A DNA stretch of 6,888 nt, taken from NCBI GenBank assembly GCA_900321955.1, contig ONXX01000069.1, positions 1 to 6,888 on the forward strand, given 5' to 3'. A model generated the notes under the pieces. The model made no database searches and had not been told where the DNA came from. It worked only from the letters and a program-made list of their open reading frames with translations. The number at the start of each line of letters is the position of its first letter. Position 1 is the first letter of the stretch. The position numbers and the translations under genes were made by a program. Positions 1-6,692 of the stretch are shown here, in pieces. Source of the DNA: an uncultured Bacillota bacterium (GTDB taxonomy: Bacteria; Bacillota_I; Bacilli_A; Erysipelotrichales; Erysipelotrichaceae).

Positions 1-892
1 GTGCTTCTGCTTTGTACCGGCGGAAATGAGCGATGAAGCACTGAAAGAAAGATGTGAGAAGCTGATCAGTTTCTCGGAAAACTACATGTCGATTGATCCG
101 GTCATCCTGATCTCGCAAAGCTTCCCTTTCTATGAGACAGCCGATGTGGTCTGTGACCTCTACGAGCGGATGCGCAAGATCCGCTACTATTCCGGTCACA
201 TCTTTTTTGAAGACCAGCAGATCGATGCCCTGCCTTCAGAGAAGATCGAACTCAACGAGAACCAGATCCTCTGGTATCTCAAGAAGCGGGATGAAGCCGG
301 CTATAACGAATACATCGCCTCCTTATTAGAAGGGATGGACGGCACAAGAGAAGAGCTGGATGGCCTTCGCAAAGAACTGATCAATGTCTTTGTCACCCAC
401 TTCAGGGACAACGGCATGCGTTCCAACGCCATCTTCATGGATCCACGGGTAAAACTTGCCGATCAGAATGCCTGCTTAAGCAAAAACAACATGGCCGAAT
501 ATGCCCGTGTTCTTTTCTCTCTCCAGCAAAGCGAAGTTCAAAGCGTCCTGGATTCCGAAGACATCATCGTGCGGGCCAAGAAATACATCGATGAGAATTT
601 CCGGGAGAACATCGACCGCAACGATGTCGCCTCGGTCACCTTCGTGACCCCCAACTACCTCTCCAAGCTCTTTAAGAATTCGATGAATATGAACTTAAGA
701 GAATACATCAATCAGCTGCGCATCGAGGAAGCCAAGCGCCTGCTCTTATCGACCGCGATGTCGGTCTCGGAGATCGCCTCCTATGTGGGCTACTACAATA
801 TCTCCTACTTCTCCACCGTCTTCCACAAGATCGTCGGTGTCTCGCCGTTTGACTGGCGCAACCAGAAGGAGGGAAACGATGAGATTAAGTGA
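1..892 (+). CDS. AraC-family transcriptional regulator, C-terminal part (5' truncated by window edge)
   Basis: DNA-binding transcription regulator, probably controlling the sugar-uptake genes downstream. The reading frame is open from base 2 through the first ATG at 26 with no stop and no ribosome binding site before that ATG, so the gene most likely starts left of the window. The last ~95 residues (about 572-860) are a typical AraC/XylS double helix-turn-helix. The first helix pair covers 'NDVASVTFVTPNYLSKLFK'. The second is 'SVSEIASYVGYYNISYFS', ending in the family's 'GVSPFDWR' signature. The ~180 residues before it look like the middle region of YesN-like or membrane-bound AraC regulators, but I see no receiver domain or membrane segment in the visible part. 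Whether it is a two-component response regulator or a transmembrane sensor depends on the missing N-terminus. The end overlaps the next gene by 14 bases, which implies co-transcription. AraC assignment is firm; subtype and target are inferred. Confidence 0.93.
   Translation, partial: CFCFVPAEMSDEALKERCEKLISFSENYMSIDPVILISQSFPFYETADVVCDLYERMRKIRYYSGHIFFEDQQIDALPSEKIELNENQILWYLKKRDEAGYNEYIASLLEGMDGTREELDGLRKELINVFVTHFRDNGMRSNAIFMDPRVKLADQNACLSKNNMAEYARVLFSLQQSEVQSVLDSEDIIVRAKKYIDENFRENIDRNDVASVTFVTPNYLSKLFKNSMNMNLREYINQLRIEEAKRLLLSTAMSVSEIASYVGYYNISYFSTVFHKIVGVSPFDWRNQKEGNDEIK
867..873 (+). promoter_or_regulatory. Ribosome binding site for the membrane protein gene
   Basis: AGGAGGG lies 5 bases before the ATG at 879, inside the last codons of the AraC gene. 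The frame is open further upstream to an ATG at 783, but that one has no such site and would add 32 residues of serine/threonine/arginine-rich sequence that is the AraC gene read out of frame. The site therefore decides the start at 879. Confidence 0.85.
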
Positions 893-1538
893 ACGCATCC
901 ATAAGGACATCGAGCAGTACAAAAAGCTGCCCGATAAAAAAAGCAGGATGGCCTTCCTGTTCGACTACTATAAATTTCCGATCCTTGCCCTGCTGACGAT
1001 CGTTCTGTTGGGAATCCTGATCATCGGCAATGAGCTTCACCACAAGAAAGCAGACCTCTACATCGTCTTGCTCAACAACGACTCGGTGATCAACGCTTGC
1101 GATCCATCGGTCTTTGAACAAGCCCTAAAAAAGGCCGGCTATTCCGGTCGTGCCGATATCAACGACCGCCTCTCTTTGGGCTATGAAAACAACGAAAGCG
1201 CCGACATCGAGACCCTGCAGGTCTTAAGTGCCTTATTTGCCATATCCGATCTGGACGTCTATGTGGCACCAAAGGAATACTTTGATTATTTCGCTGAAAA
1301 AGACGGCTTTGCCGATCTGAGCTTGCTGATGGACAAAGAGATTCTAAGCAAAGTAAAAGACGATCAGTATCACTTTAGCGGCGAATCGGGAAACAAGATC
1401 CTGGCCGGCATCACCCTGCATCCGGATTCCAAAATCCATAAAGCCGGCTACTACCATGATGATGTCATCATCGGCGTCGTGGCCAATGCCGTCAATCTGG
1501 ATGCGGCCATTGCGATGATCGAAGAGATCCTCAAATAA
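879..1538 (+). CDS. Single-pass membrane protein with solute-binding-like outer domain, function unknown
   Basis: Uncharacterised 219-residue protein. It has a basic N-terminus (about 1-32, rich in K/R, ending 'FLFDYYK'), one membrane helix at about 33-51 ('FPILALLTIVLLGILIIG') and a ~165-residue domain that should lie outside the cell by the positive-inside rule. There is no lipobox cysteine, so it is anchored by the helix. I recognise the type, a 'DYYK' plus membrane helix followed by an alpha/beta domain, as a common unnamed protein of gut Clostridia and relatives, but no function is known to me. Parts of the domain recall extracellular solute-binding proteins: 'ISDLDVYVAPKEYFDYF', then a 'GFADLS' step, and near the end 'IIGVVANAVNLDAAIAMIEE', like the 'I.ant.npe.A.kFi' segment of those proteins. 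It is shorter than a full binding protein (usually over 400 residues). Overlap with the AraC gene suggests coupled expression and perhaps a sensing role; that is inference. Confidence 0.8.
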   Translation: MRLSERIHKDIEQYKKLPDKKSRMAFLFDYYKFPILALLTIVLLGILIIGNELHHKKADLYIVLLNNDSVINACDPSVFEQALKKAGYSGRADINDRLSLGYENNESADIETLQVLSALFAISDLDVYVAPKEYFDYFAEKDGFADLSLLMDKEILSKVKDDQYHFSGESGNKILAGITLHPDSKIHKAGYYHDDVIIGVVANAVNLDAAIAMIEEILK

Positions 1539-1587
1539 GTACGCTGTACACTTATGCAGAAATGTATAAATTCAGTGTACTTTTTTT
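1537..1587 (+). terminator. Long A/T-rich hairpin with T-tract, probable intrinsic terminator
   Basis: An outer 10-base-pair stem joins 1537-1546 (AAGTACGCTG) to 1573-1582 (CAGTGTACTT), with one G-T pair. After a small internal loop (1547-1551 and 1570-1572), an inner 7-base-pair stem joins 1552-1558 to 1563-1569 around a GAAA tetraloop (1559-1562). Seven T residues run from 1581 to 1587. The structure begins within the stop codon of the preceding gene. The layout fits a Rho-independent terminator, although the stem is poorer in GC than usual, so it could be leaky or serve as a 3' stabiliser. Confidence 0.65.
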
Positions 1588-1654
1588 AATGATAGGGAAA
1601 AGGTCTTTGTTTAATATGAAATTATGGATGCTTATACAGTAAAGGAGTTTAATT
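1588..1654 (+). promoter_or_regulatory. A/T-rich leader and probable promoter region of the permease operon
   Basis: This is the only substantial gap in front of the permeases and follows a likely terminator, so a promoter is expected here. Matches are weak: TTGTTT at 1607-1612 could be a -35 and TTATAC at 1632-1637 a -10, but the 19-base spacing is long and the start would fall on the ribosome binding site. TAATAT at 1612-1617 is an alternative -10 with no good -35. A clear Shine-Dalgarno, AAAGGAG at 1641-1647, lies 7 bases before the ATG at 1655. An activator-dependent promoter with poor consensus would fit the AraC gene next door. The exact boxes are not established. Confidence 0.35.
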
Positions 1655-2623
1655 ATGTCTGATGTAAAGAAGACTCAAAGCTCTGAATTTGATGACGTTC
1701 TAAAGGAACAGAAGAAACTTCAGCGCAAAGAGAAATTCAAAAACGACTTTCCGCTTTACATGATGATGCTTCCGGGTATCCTGTATCTGATCGCCAACAA
1801 CTACCTGCCGATGTTCGGTATCCTGCTGGCTTTCAAGAGGATCAACTACGCCATGGGTATCTTCAAGAGCCCGTGGGTCGGTCTTGACAACTTCGAATAT
1901 CTGTTCAAGACCAAGGACGCCTACATCATGATCCGCAACACTTTAGCTTATAACGCTGTATGGATCATCATGGACCTGATACTGGCTGTCTTCATCGCCC
2001 TATGCATGAACGAGATCGCCCAAAGAAAGATCGCAAAGGTCATTCAGCCGATCATCTGCTTCCCGTCGATGGTATCAGCCGTCATCCTGTCCTTCCTGGT
2101 CTATGCCTTCTTAAGCCAGAGCTACGGTTATCTCAATGCCACCATCTTCAAGGACAACCCGATCGCCTGGTACACCACCGCAAAATACTGGCCGATCATC
2201 CTAACGATCGTCCATATCTGGCAAAGCGCCGGTCAGAACTCGGTCATCTATATGGCCTCGATCGGCGGCATCGACAAGAGTTTATATGAGTCTGCCAGAA
2301 TCGATGGTGCAACCAAGCTCGAACAGATCCGCTACATCACCCTGCCGCTGCTGAAACCAATGATCACGATGATGTTATTGCTGTCGGTCGGACGAATCTT
2401 CAACTCCGACTTCGGTCTGTTCTATCAGGTACCGCTTGGAAACGGCATGTTGTATGAGACCACGCAGACGATCGATACCTTTGTCTATCGTGCCCTGATG
2501 ATCTCCAACAACGTCGGTCAGTCTTCGGCCGCTTCCGTCTTCCAGGCTGTCATCGGCTTCTTCCTCGTCCTTCTTTCCAACCTCTTAGTTAGAAAGATCA
2601 ATCCGGAGAACTCACTGTTCTAG
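1655..2623 (+). CDS. ABC sugar transporter permease, LplB type
   Basis: Integral membrane subunit of a carbohydrate ABC importer of the LplB/YtcP class, which commonly takes up oligosaccharides from plant or host polysaccharides. It has 322 residues, normal for the family: a charged cytoplasmic N-terminus (1-30) and about six membrane helices near 34-55, 98-119, 131-153, 180-200, 235-247 and 293-311. The ATPase-contacting EAA loop is at 211-235: 'YESARIDGATKLEQIRYITLP', with the conserved D-G and the L-P end. The later 'FGLFYQVPLGNGMLYETTQT' followed by 'IDTFVYRAL' is characteristic of LplB-like permeases. The start at 1655 is set by AAAGGAG 7 bases upstream. It pairs with the next gene, 8 bases on, as the other half of a permease heterodimer. 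The substrate cannot be read from the sequence. Confidence 0.95.
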   Translation: MSDVKKTQSSEFDDVLKEQKKLQRKEKFKNDFPLYMMMLPGILYLIANNYLPMFGILLAFKRINYAMGIFKSPWVGLDNFEYLFKTKDAYIMIRNTLAYNAVWIIMDLILAVFIALCMNEIAQRKIAKVIQPIICFPSMVSAVILSFLVYAFLSQSYGYLNATIFKDNPIAWYTTAKYWPIILTIVHIWQSAGQNSVIYMASIGGIDKSLYESARIDGATKLEQIRYITLPLLKPMITMMLLLSVGRIFNSDFGLFYQVPLGNGMLYETTQTIDTFVYRALMISNNVGQSSAASVFQAVIGFFLVLLSNLLVRKINPENSLF

Positions 2624-2631
2624 GAGGCATT

Positions 2632-3549
2632 ATGGCTAAAAAGAAAGAAAACAAAATCGTCTTAATGAGAGGCGAAGCGGAATTCCACTATATTGCCTTA
2701 GTCATCATGATCCTGCTGATGATCTTCTGCATCATCCCACTGATCCTGATGCTGACCGTATCGCTGTCCTCAGAAGCTTCTCTGGTCCGCGGTTACCGCT
2801 TTATCCCGGACGAGTGGTCCCTCGATGCCTACGCCTTCATGTGGGCAAAACGCACCACGATCTTCCGTGCCTATGGTCTGACCATCATCGTCACTGTCAT
2901 CGGTACGATCGTCAGCCTGCTGATGACTTCGATGTTTGCCTATCCTTTGTCAAGGAAGGACTTCAAACCGCGCAACGTCATCGCCTTTATCCTGTTCTTC
3001 ACGATGCTGTTCAACGGCGGTATGACCGCTTCCTACATCGTATGGACCAGACTCTTCCACATCAAAGATACCCTCTGGGCCTATCTGATTCCGGGTGCCC
3101 TGATGAACGGTATGAACGTCATGCTGGTAAGAAACTACTTCAATGCCAATATTCCGTATTCGATCATTGAAGCAGCGCGTCTCGACGGTGCGAAGGACTG
3201 GACGATCTATTCCAAGATCATGGTCCCGCTCTCCAAGCCGATCATGACCACCATCGGTCTGTTCTCTGCTTTAGGTTACTGGAACAACTGGACAGCCGGT
3301 ATCTACTACATCAATAACCCGAAACTGTATACGATCCAGGTCTATCTGAAAAAGCTGATGGATTCGATCCAGTTCTTAAAGACCACCGACTTGCAAAGTG
3401 AAGCGACCCTGCTGGCATCCCGCAACCTGCCGACAGAATCTGCCCGTATGGCAGTCGCCATCATCGCCCTGATCCCTGTTCTGGCTGTTTATCCATTTAT
3501 CCAGAAAGAACTCATCAAGGGTATGGTCGTCGGCGGTGTTAAAGGATAA
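2632..3549 (+). CDS. ABC sugar transporter permease, YtcP/LplC (CUT1) type
   Basis: Second permease subunit of the importer, 305 residues, about six membrane helices (first at about 20-43, then near 82-104, 117-135, 146-166, 200-216 and 273-290). The EAA loop is at 180-201: 'EAARLDGAKDWTIYSKIMVP', a close fit to the consensus. The C-terminus, 'YPFIQKELIKGMVVGGVKG', is the classic ending of YtcP/LplC permeases. The Shine-Dalgarno AGGAGG (2622-2627) overlaps the TAG stop of the LplB gene, so translation of the two subunits is tightly linked. The next gene starts 17 bases downstream with its own AAGGAG (3556-3561). Family assignment is firm; substrate is unknown. Confidence 0.95.
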   Translation: MAKKKENKIVLMRGEAEFHYIALVIMILLMIFCIIPLILMLTVSLSSEASLVRGYRFIPDEWSLDAYAFMWAKRTTIFRAYGLTIIVTVIGTIVSLLMTSMFAYPLSRKDFKPRNVIAFILFFTMLFNGGMTASYIVWTRLFHIKDTLWAYLIPGALMNGMNVMLVRNYFNANIPYSIIEAARLDGAKDWTIYSKIMVPLSKPIMTTIGLFSALGYWNNWTAGIYYINNPKLYTIQVYLKKLMDSIQFLKTTDLQSEATLLASRNLPTESARMAVAIIALIPVLAVYPFIQKELIKGMVVGGVKG

Positions 3550-3566
3550 TCCCTTAAGGAGAAAAC

Positions 3567-5066
3567 ATGAATTCACGCAAACCATTTGAAACAGCGACGC
3601 CGGAAGAAGTCGGTGTTTCTTCGAAAGCAATCCTGGAATACATCGACGATCTGGAACACTCACAGACCGAAATGCACGGCCTAATGATCATGCGCCACAA
3701 CAAGCTGATCACGCAAGGCTGGTGGACACCTTACGGTCCAAACCTCAGACATGGTTTACAATCTCACACCAAGACCTATGCGGCAACTGCCGTTGGTATT
3801 GCCTATACCGAAGGTCTCTTAAAGCTCGATGAGAGGATCATCGATATCTTCCCGGAGGAAGCACCGGAAAATCCAAGTGAAAACCTCAAATTATTGACCG
3901 TCAGAGATGTTCTGTGCATGGGCTGCGGTATGGACACCATGCCGATGCCAAGCAAGGACTGGATCAGAGAATTCTTACATACACCGGTCAACCACAAGCC
4001 GGGCACGACCTACATGTACAACTCCACCGGTTCTACCCTGTTAGGCGCCATCGTGCGCAAAAAGACCGGCTTAGGATTACACGATTATCTGACACCGCGC
4101 CTCTTCAACAAGATCGGCATCGACCCGGACAATCTGCGCTGGGCCTGCATGCCCGATGGCACGGAGATCGGCGGCGGCGGCTTATTCGCAACCACCGAAG
4201 ACAACTTCCGTCTGATGAAGCTCTATGCGGACGGCGGTGTCTGGGAAGGTGAACGCATCCTGGCCGAAGACTACGTCAGGCTGGCAACCACCAACCAGAA
4301 CGATTCAGCTACCGAATCCATCAACAATCCGGAAGCCTTCGATAACTTCTTAGGCTACGGATTCCAGATCTGGATGTGCAAGCCGCAGCACGTCTATCGT
4401 GCCGACGGCGCCATGGGCCAGTTCACCATCGTCTGTCCGGACCAGGATATGGAAATCGCCATCACGGAAACGGCAGTCGGTGCACACTGGGCACAATCCA
4501 CCCTTGACATCACCTGGAAGTTCTTAGAGAAAGTGACAGCGGAAGCCAAGCTTCCTGCAGATGAAGAAAACTACGACAGGCTTTGCCGCAAGCTACAAAG
4601 ACTCAATATCGGCAATCCTGCCTGTCAGCCGTTCTCTCCGAGCATTGAGAAGATCTCCGGCAAGACCTATAAAGTCAGGAGCGGCGATCTGACACCGTTT
4701 GGCGGCAACTTCATGTCCGGTGCGAAAGCCGACGGCATCGATACCTTCTCTATGAATTTCGATGTCTATGGCTTCGTCTGGGACTTTGTGACCAGATCCG
4801 GACGCAAGGAACAGATACGCTTTGCGACCAACGGCACCCGCTTCACCAACCTCTTAGGCAATAAGGACGATCTCACCCAAATCTATCTGGGCGACGCCTA
4901 CTGGCAGGATGAGGAAACGCTGGTGGTTCATGGCCGCTGGGTCGAGACCTGCATCGAGGACACCTACCTCTTCAAGGTCAAAGGCGATGAGCTCAGTGTC
5001 GTACCTGACAACAATTCCGCCTTCAAATTCTTCAAACCGGAACCGATCGTCATCGAAAAGCTATAA
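3567..5066 (+). CDS. Serine beta-lactamase-like hydrolase (class C / esterase VIII fold), cytoplasmic
   Basis: 499-residue member of the beta-lactamase-related serine hydrolases (PF00144), whose known members are mostly esterases, amidases or D-peptidases rather than true lactamases. The nucleophile motif SxxK is S66-H-T-K69. The second motif, normally YxN, appears as 'PGTTYMYNSTG' (145-155): Y151 is followed by N-S, a variant I know from other members of this superfamily. The third, KTG-like motif is probably in 'DGAMGQF' (280-286). A C-terminal extension (about 355-499), rich in predicted beta strands, follows the catalytic domain. No signal peptide or membrane helix is visible, so it should act inside the cell. 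It sits 17 bases after the permeases, suggesting action on the imported compound, perhaps removing an acyl ester. A role in antibiotic resistance is unlikely. Fold certain; substrate unknown. Confidence 0.9.
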   Translation: MNSRKPFETATPEEVGVSSKAILEYIDDLEHSQTEMHGLMIMRHNKLITQGWWTPYGPNLRHGLQSHTKTYAATAVGIAYTEGLLKLDERIIDIFPEEAPENPSENLKLLTVRDVLCMGCGMDTMPMPSKDWIREFLHTPVNHKPGTTYMYNSTGSTLLGAIVRKKTGLGLHDYLTPRLFNKIGIDPDNLRWACMPDGTEIGGGGLFATTEDNFRLMKLYADGGVWEGERILAEDYVRLATTNQNDSATESINNPEAFDNFLGYGFQIWMCKPQHVYRADGAMGQFTIVCPDQDMEIAITETAVGAHWAQSTLDITWKFLEKVTAEAKLPADEENYDRLCRKLQRLNIGNPACQPFSPSIEKISGKTYKVRSGDLTPFGGNFMSGAKADGIDTFSMNFDVYGFVWDFVTRSGRKEQIRFATNGTRFTNLLGNKDDLTQIYLGDAYWQDEETLVVHGRWVETCIEDTYLFKVKGDELSVVPDNNSAFKFFKPEPIVIEKL

Positions 5067-5072
5067 ACAAAC

Positions 5073-5105
5073 AGAAACGGTCCTGTAAAACGGACCGTTT
5101 CTTTT
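5073..5105 (+). terminator. Intrinsic terminator or attenuator after the hydrolase gene
   Basis: A perfect 11-base-pair stem joins 5073-5083 (AGAAACGGTCC) to 5092-5102 (GGACCGTTTCT) around an 8-base loop (5084-5091). It is followed by a T-rich tail (TTTT at 5102-5105). It begins 6 bases after the hydrolase stop and ends just before the Shine-Dalgarno of the deacetylase (5107-5113). No separate promoter fits in the remaining bases, so the downstream genes must depend on read-through or on a promoter inside the hydrolase gene. Confidence 0.8.
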
Positions 5106-5118
5106 CAAGGAGGATTCT

Positions 5119-5982
5119 ATGGGAAAAACATTCAACATACTCCAATTCCCGGGACATAAATCAAAAGCCTTCACCCTAAGCTATGATGATGGTGTCTTAC
5201 AGGATAAAAGGCTGATCGAACTCTTTGACCGCTATGGCGTCAAGTGTACTTTTAATCTGGGCTACGGCGTCCTGGGCTTCAAGGGAGAAGCCGGACCTGA
5301 GGGTCAGCGCATCGACATCTCCAAAGTCGAAACAAAGGAAGTCAAAGAGCTCTACAAAAACCATGAAGTCGGTGGCCATGGCCTTTACCATTCCGATCTG
5401 GCCCACATTGGCCTTCCCAACGCCATGTACGAAATTGTCGAAGACAAAGCCAAACTGGAATCGTTAGTCGGCTATCCGCTGTCCATGTTTGCCTATCCCT
5501 TCGGCTTATACAATGAGGACGTCAAACAATTGCTGAAAGAGGCCGGCTACAAAGGCGCCAGGACTGTGAAGTCGACGCACAGCTTTGATCTGCCGGAAGA
5601 TCCTTTTGAGTTACACCCGACCTGTCACCACAACGATTCCAAGCTCATGGACCTGGCCCAGGAATTTGTCAGCACCAAGTCTTCTTTCAAACCTTCCCTG
5701 TTTTATGTCTGGGGTCATGCCTATGAATTTGACGGCGATGACAACTGGGAAAGGATCGAAGAACTCGTCTCCTACATTGGCCAGCATAAGGATGAGATCT
5801 GGTTTGCCACCAACGGGCAGATCCTCTCCTATATCAAAGCCTACGACATGTTAGAATATAGTGTAGATGGTACCATGGTCTATAATCCCAGTGTCCTTGA
5901 TGTCGACATACTCAATGCCGTTGGCTATGAAGAACACCTCAAGGCCGGTACCGTAACGTATTTAAAGAAGACGCCTCTATGA
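5119..5982 (+). CDS. Polysaccharide deacetylase family protein (NodB-like), no signal peptide
   Basis: 287-residue carbohydrate esterase family 4-like protein (PF01522), a metal-dependent deacetylase fold. Motif 1 is 'LSYDDG' (20-25), giving D23 as the likely base and D24 as a metal ligand. Motif 2 is 'GGHGLYHSDL' (85-94), giving H87 and H91 as the other ligands. 'FAYPFG' (124-129) corresponds to the motif 3 region, but the usual arginine before it is absent. 'YVWGHAYEF' (196-204), with H200, probably supplies the late catalytic histidine. The C-terminal part ('WFATNGQILSYIKAY' and 'NPSVLDV') matches a bacterial subgroup of ~280-residue deacetylases that I recognise, whose substrate is not known to me. 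No signal peptide is seen, so it is probably cytoplasmic, unlike wall-modifying deacetylases. A strong AAGGAGG (5107-5113) sets the start. It overlaps the YesL-like gene by 4 bases (ATGA at 5979-5982). Confidence 0.9.
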   Translation: MGKTFNILQFPGHKSKAFTLSYDDGVLQDKRLIELFDRYGVKCTFNLGYGVLGFKGEAGPEGQRIDISKVETKEVKELYKNHEVGGHGLYHSDLAHIGLPNAMYEIVEDKAKLESLVGYPLSMFAYPFGLYNEDVKQLLKEAGYKGARTVKSTHSFDLPEDPFELHPTCHHNDSKLMDLAQEFVSTKSSFKPSLFYVWGHAYEFDGDDNWERIEELVSYIGQHKDEIWFATNGQILSYIKAYDMLEYSVDGTMVYNPSVLDVDILNAVGYEEHLKAGTVTYLKKTPL

Positions 5983-6692
5983 ATTACAACAGTCCTTTTA
6001 TCCGCATGCTGGAAACGATCGCCAATATGCTGATCGTATCCTTTCTCTGGCTTATCTTTTCCTTACCGGTGATCACCCTTGTTTCTTCATCGTGTGCTCT
6101 TTATCACACCACCAACAAGATCATCTTCGGACCGGGAAGAGGAAACGGCGTATGGAAGGACTTTTTTGAATCCTACAAACTCAATCTGATTCCCGGCATC
6201 AAGCTGACGCTTTTAGTCATCGTTGCCGGCTTATTTGTCGCGGAAGGCCTGTGGACCGGCTATCAGATCTACAAAATCAATATCTGGGGCATGTTGTACA
6301 TGCTGCTGGGCATTCTGGTATCTGCCGTGGTCATCACCACGATCGTCTACATTCCCCCGATCCTCTCCCGCTTTTACGCCTCGACCTTATCGATCGTTCG
6401 CATGGCGGCCTATTTTGCTTTGAAGAAGCCATTTCGCTCCTTCTTTTATCTGGTCTTATTCCTCTTCATGGTTCTGGCCGTGGAATCCTTCCCGCTGGCC
6501 TTACTGATCGTGCCCGGTCTCTATGCCGATCTGGTACGCACCTACCTGGAAAACGATTTAAAGAAGTTCATCGAAGACAATGAACTCCAGGATGCCGAAA
6601 AAGAAGAAGAAAGCGAGGAAGAGGAAGAAGAGATGATCTCTGCCTATGACATCGAAGAAAAGCTCTCTTCCAAAAAGGGGAATAAACGATGA
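5979..6692 (+). CDS. YesL/DUF624 family membrane protein with acidic tail
   Basis: 237-residue integral membrane protein of the YesL (DUF624) family, which is repeatedly found in carbohydrate-uptake loci of Firmicutes beside LplB/YtcP permeases; its molecular role is not established. The hallmark N-terminus is present: a short lead, a first helix (about 14-38) through 'WLIFSLPVITLVSSSCALY', then 'GRGNGVWKDFFESYKLNL'. Further helices lie near 75-95, 102-125, 153-167 and 168-185. The C-terminal tail is unusual: from about 204 to 218 it is nearly all acidic ('AEKEEESEEEEEEM'), then 'DIEEKLSSKK'. Start is at the ATGA shared with the deacetylase stop; only a weak AAGAAG (5965-5970) precedes it, so translation is probably coupled. 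It overlaps the ATPase gene in the same way at 6689-6692. Confidence 0.9.
   Translation: MNYNSPFIRMLETIANMLIVSFLWLIFSLPVITLVSSSCALYHTTNKIIFGPGRGNGVWKDFFESYKLNLIPGIKLTLLVIVAGLFVAEGLWTGYQIYKINIWGMLYMLLGILVSAVVITTIVYIPPILSRFYASTLSIVRMAAYFALKKPFRSFFYLVLFLFMVLAVESFPLALLIVPGLYADLVRTYLENDLKKFIEDNELQDAEKEEESEEEEEEMISAYDIEEKLSSKKGNKR

Noticed and set aside
783..878. Upstream extension of the membrane protein gene to an ATG at 783
   Set aside because: No ribosome binding site there; the added residues are the AraC gene read out of frame, while AGGAGGG sits directly before the ATG at 879.
26..892. The AraC gene as a complete gene starting at 26
   Set aside because: The frame stays open to the left edge, no Shine-Dalgarno precedes the ATG, and the first residues look like the middle of a domain.
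885..1121. Minus-strand reading frame of 78 codons
   Set aside because: Lies wholly inside a well-supported plus-strand gene; low-quality composition and no recognisable motif.
1537..1553. Possible operator palindrome AAGTACGCTGTACACTT
   Set aside because: Only the outer four bases on each side match as a palindrome; the bases are better explained as part of the long hairpin at 1537-1582.
3376..3663. Minus-strand reading frame of 95 codons spanning the permease-hydrolase junction
   Set aside because: Opposes two confident genes and covers their ribosome binding site; the sequence has no family resemblance.
3567..5066. Antibiotic-resistance beta-lactamase
   Set aside because: No signal peptide, motifs diverge at the second and third positions, and the neighbours are sugar-transport genes.
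5240..5259. Partial copy of the hairpin arm and T-tract (AAGTGTACTTTTAAT) inside the deacetylase gene
   Set aside because: Short, fully explained by coding sequence, and without a partner arm nearby; likely chance.
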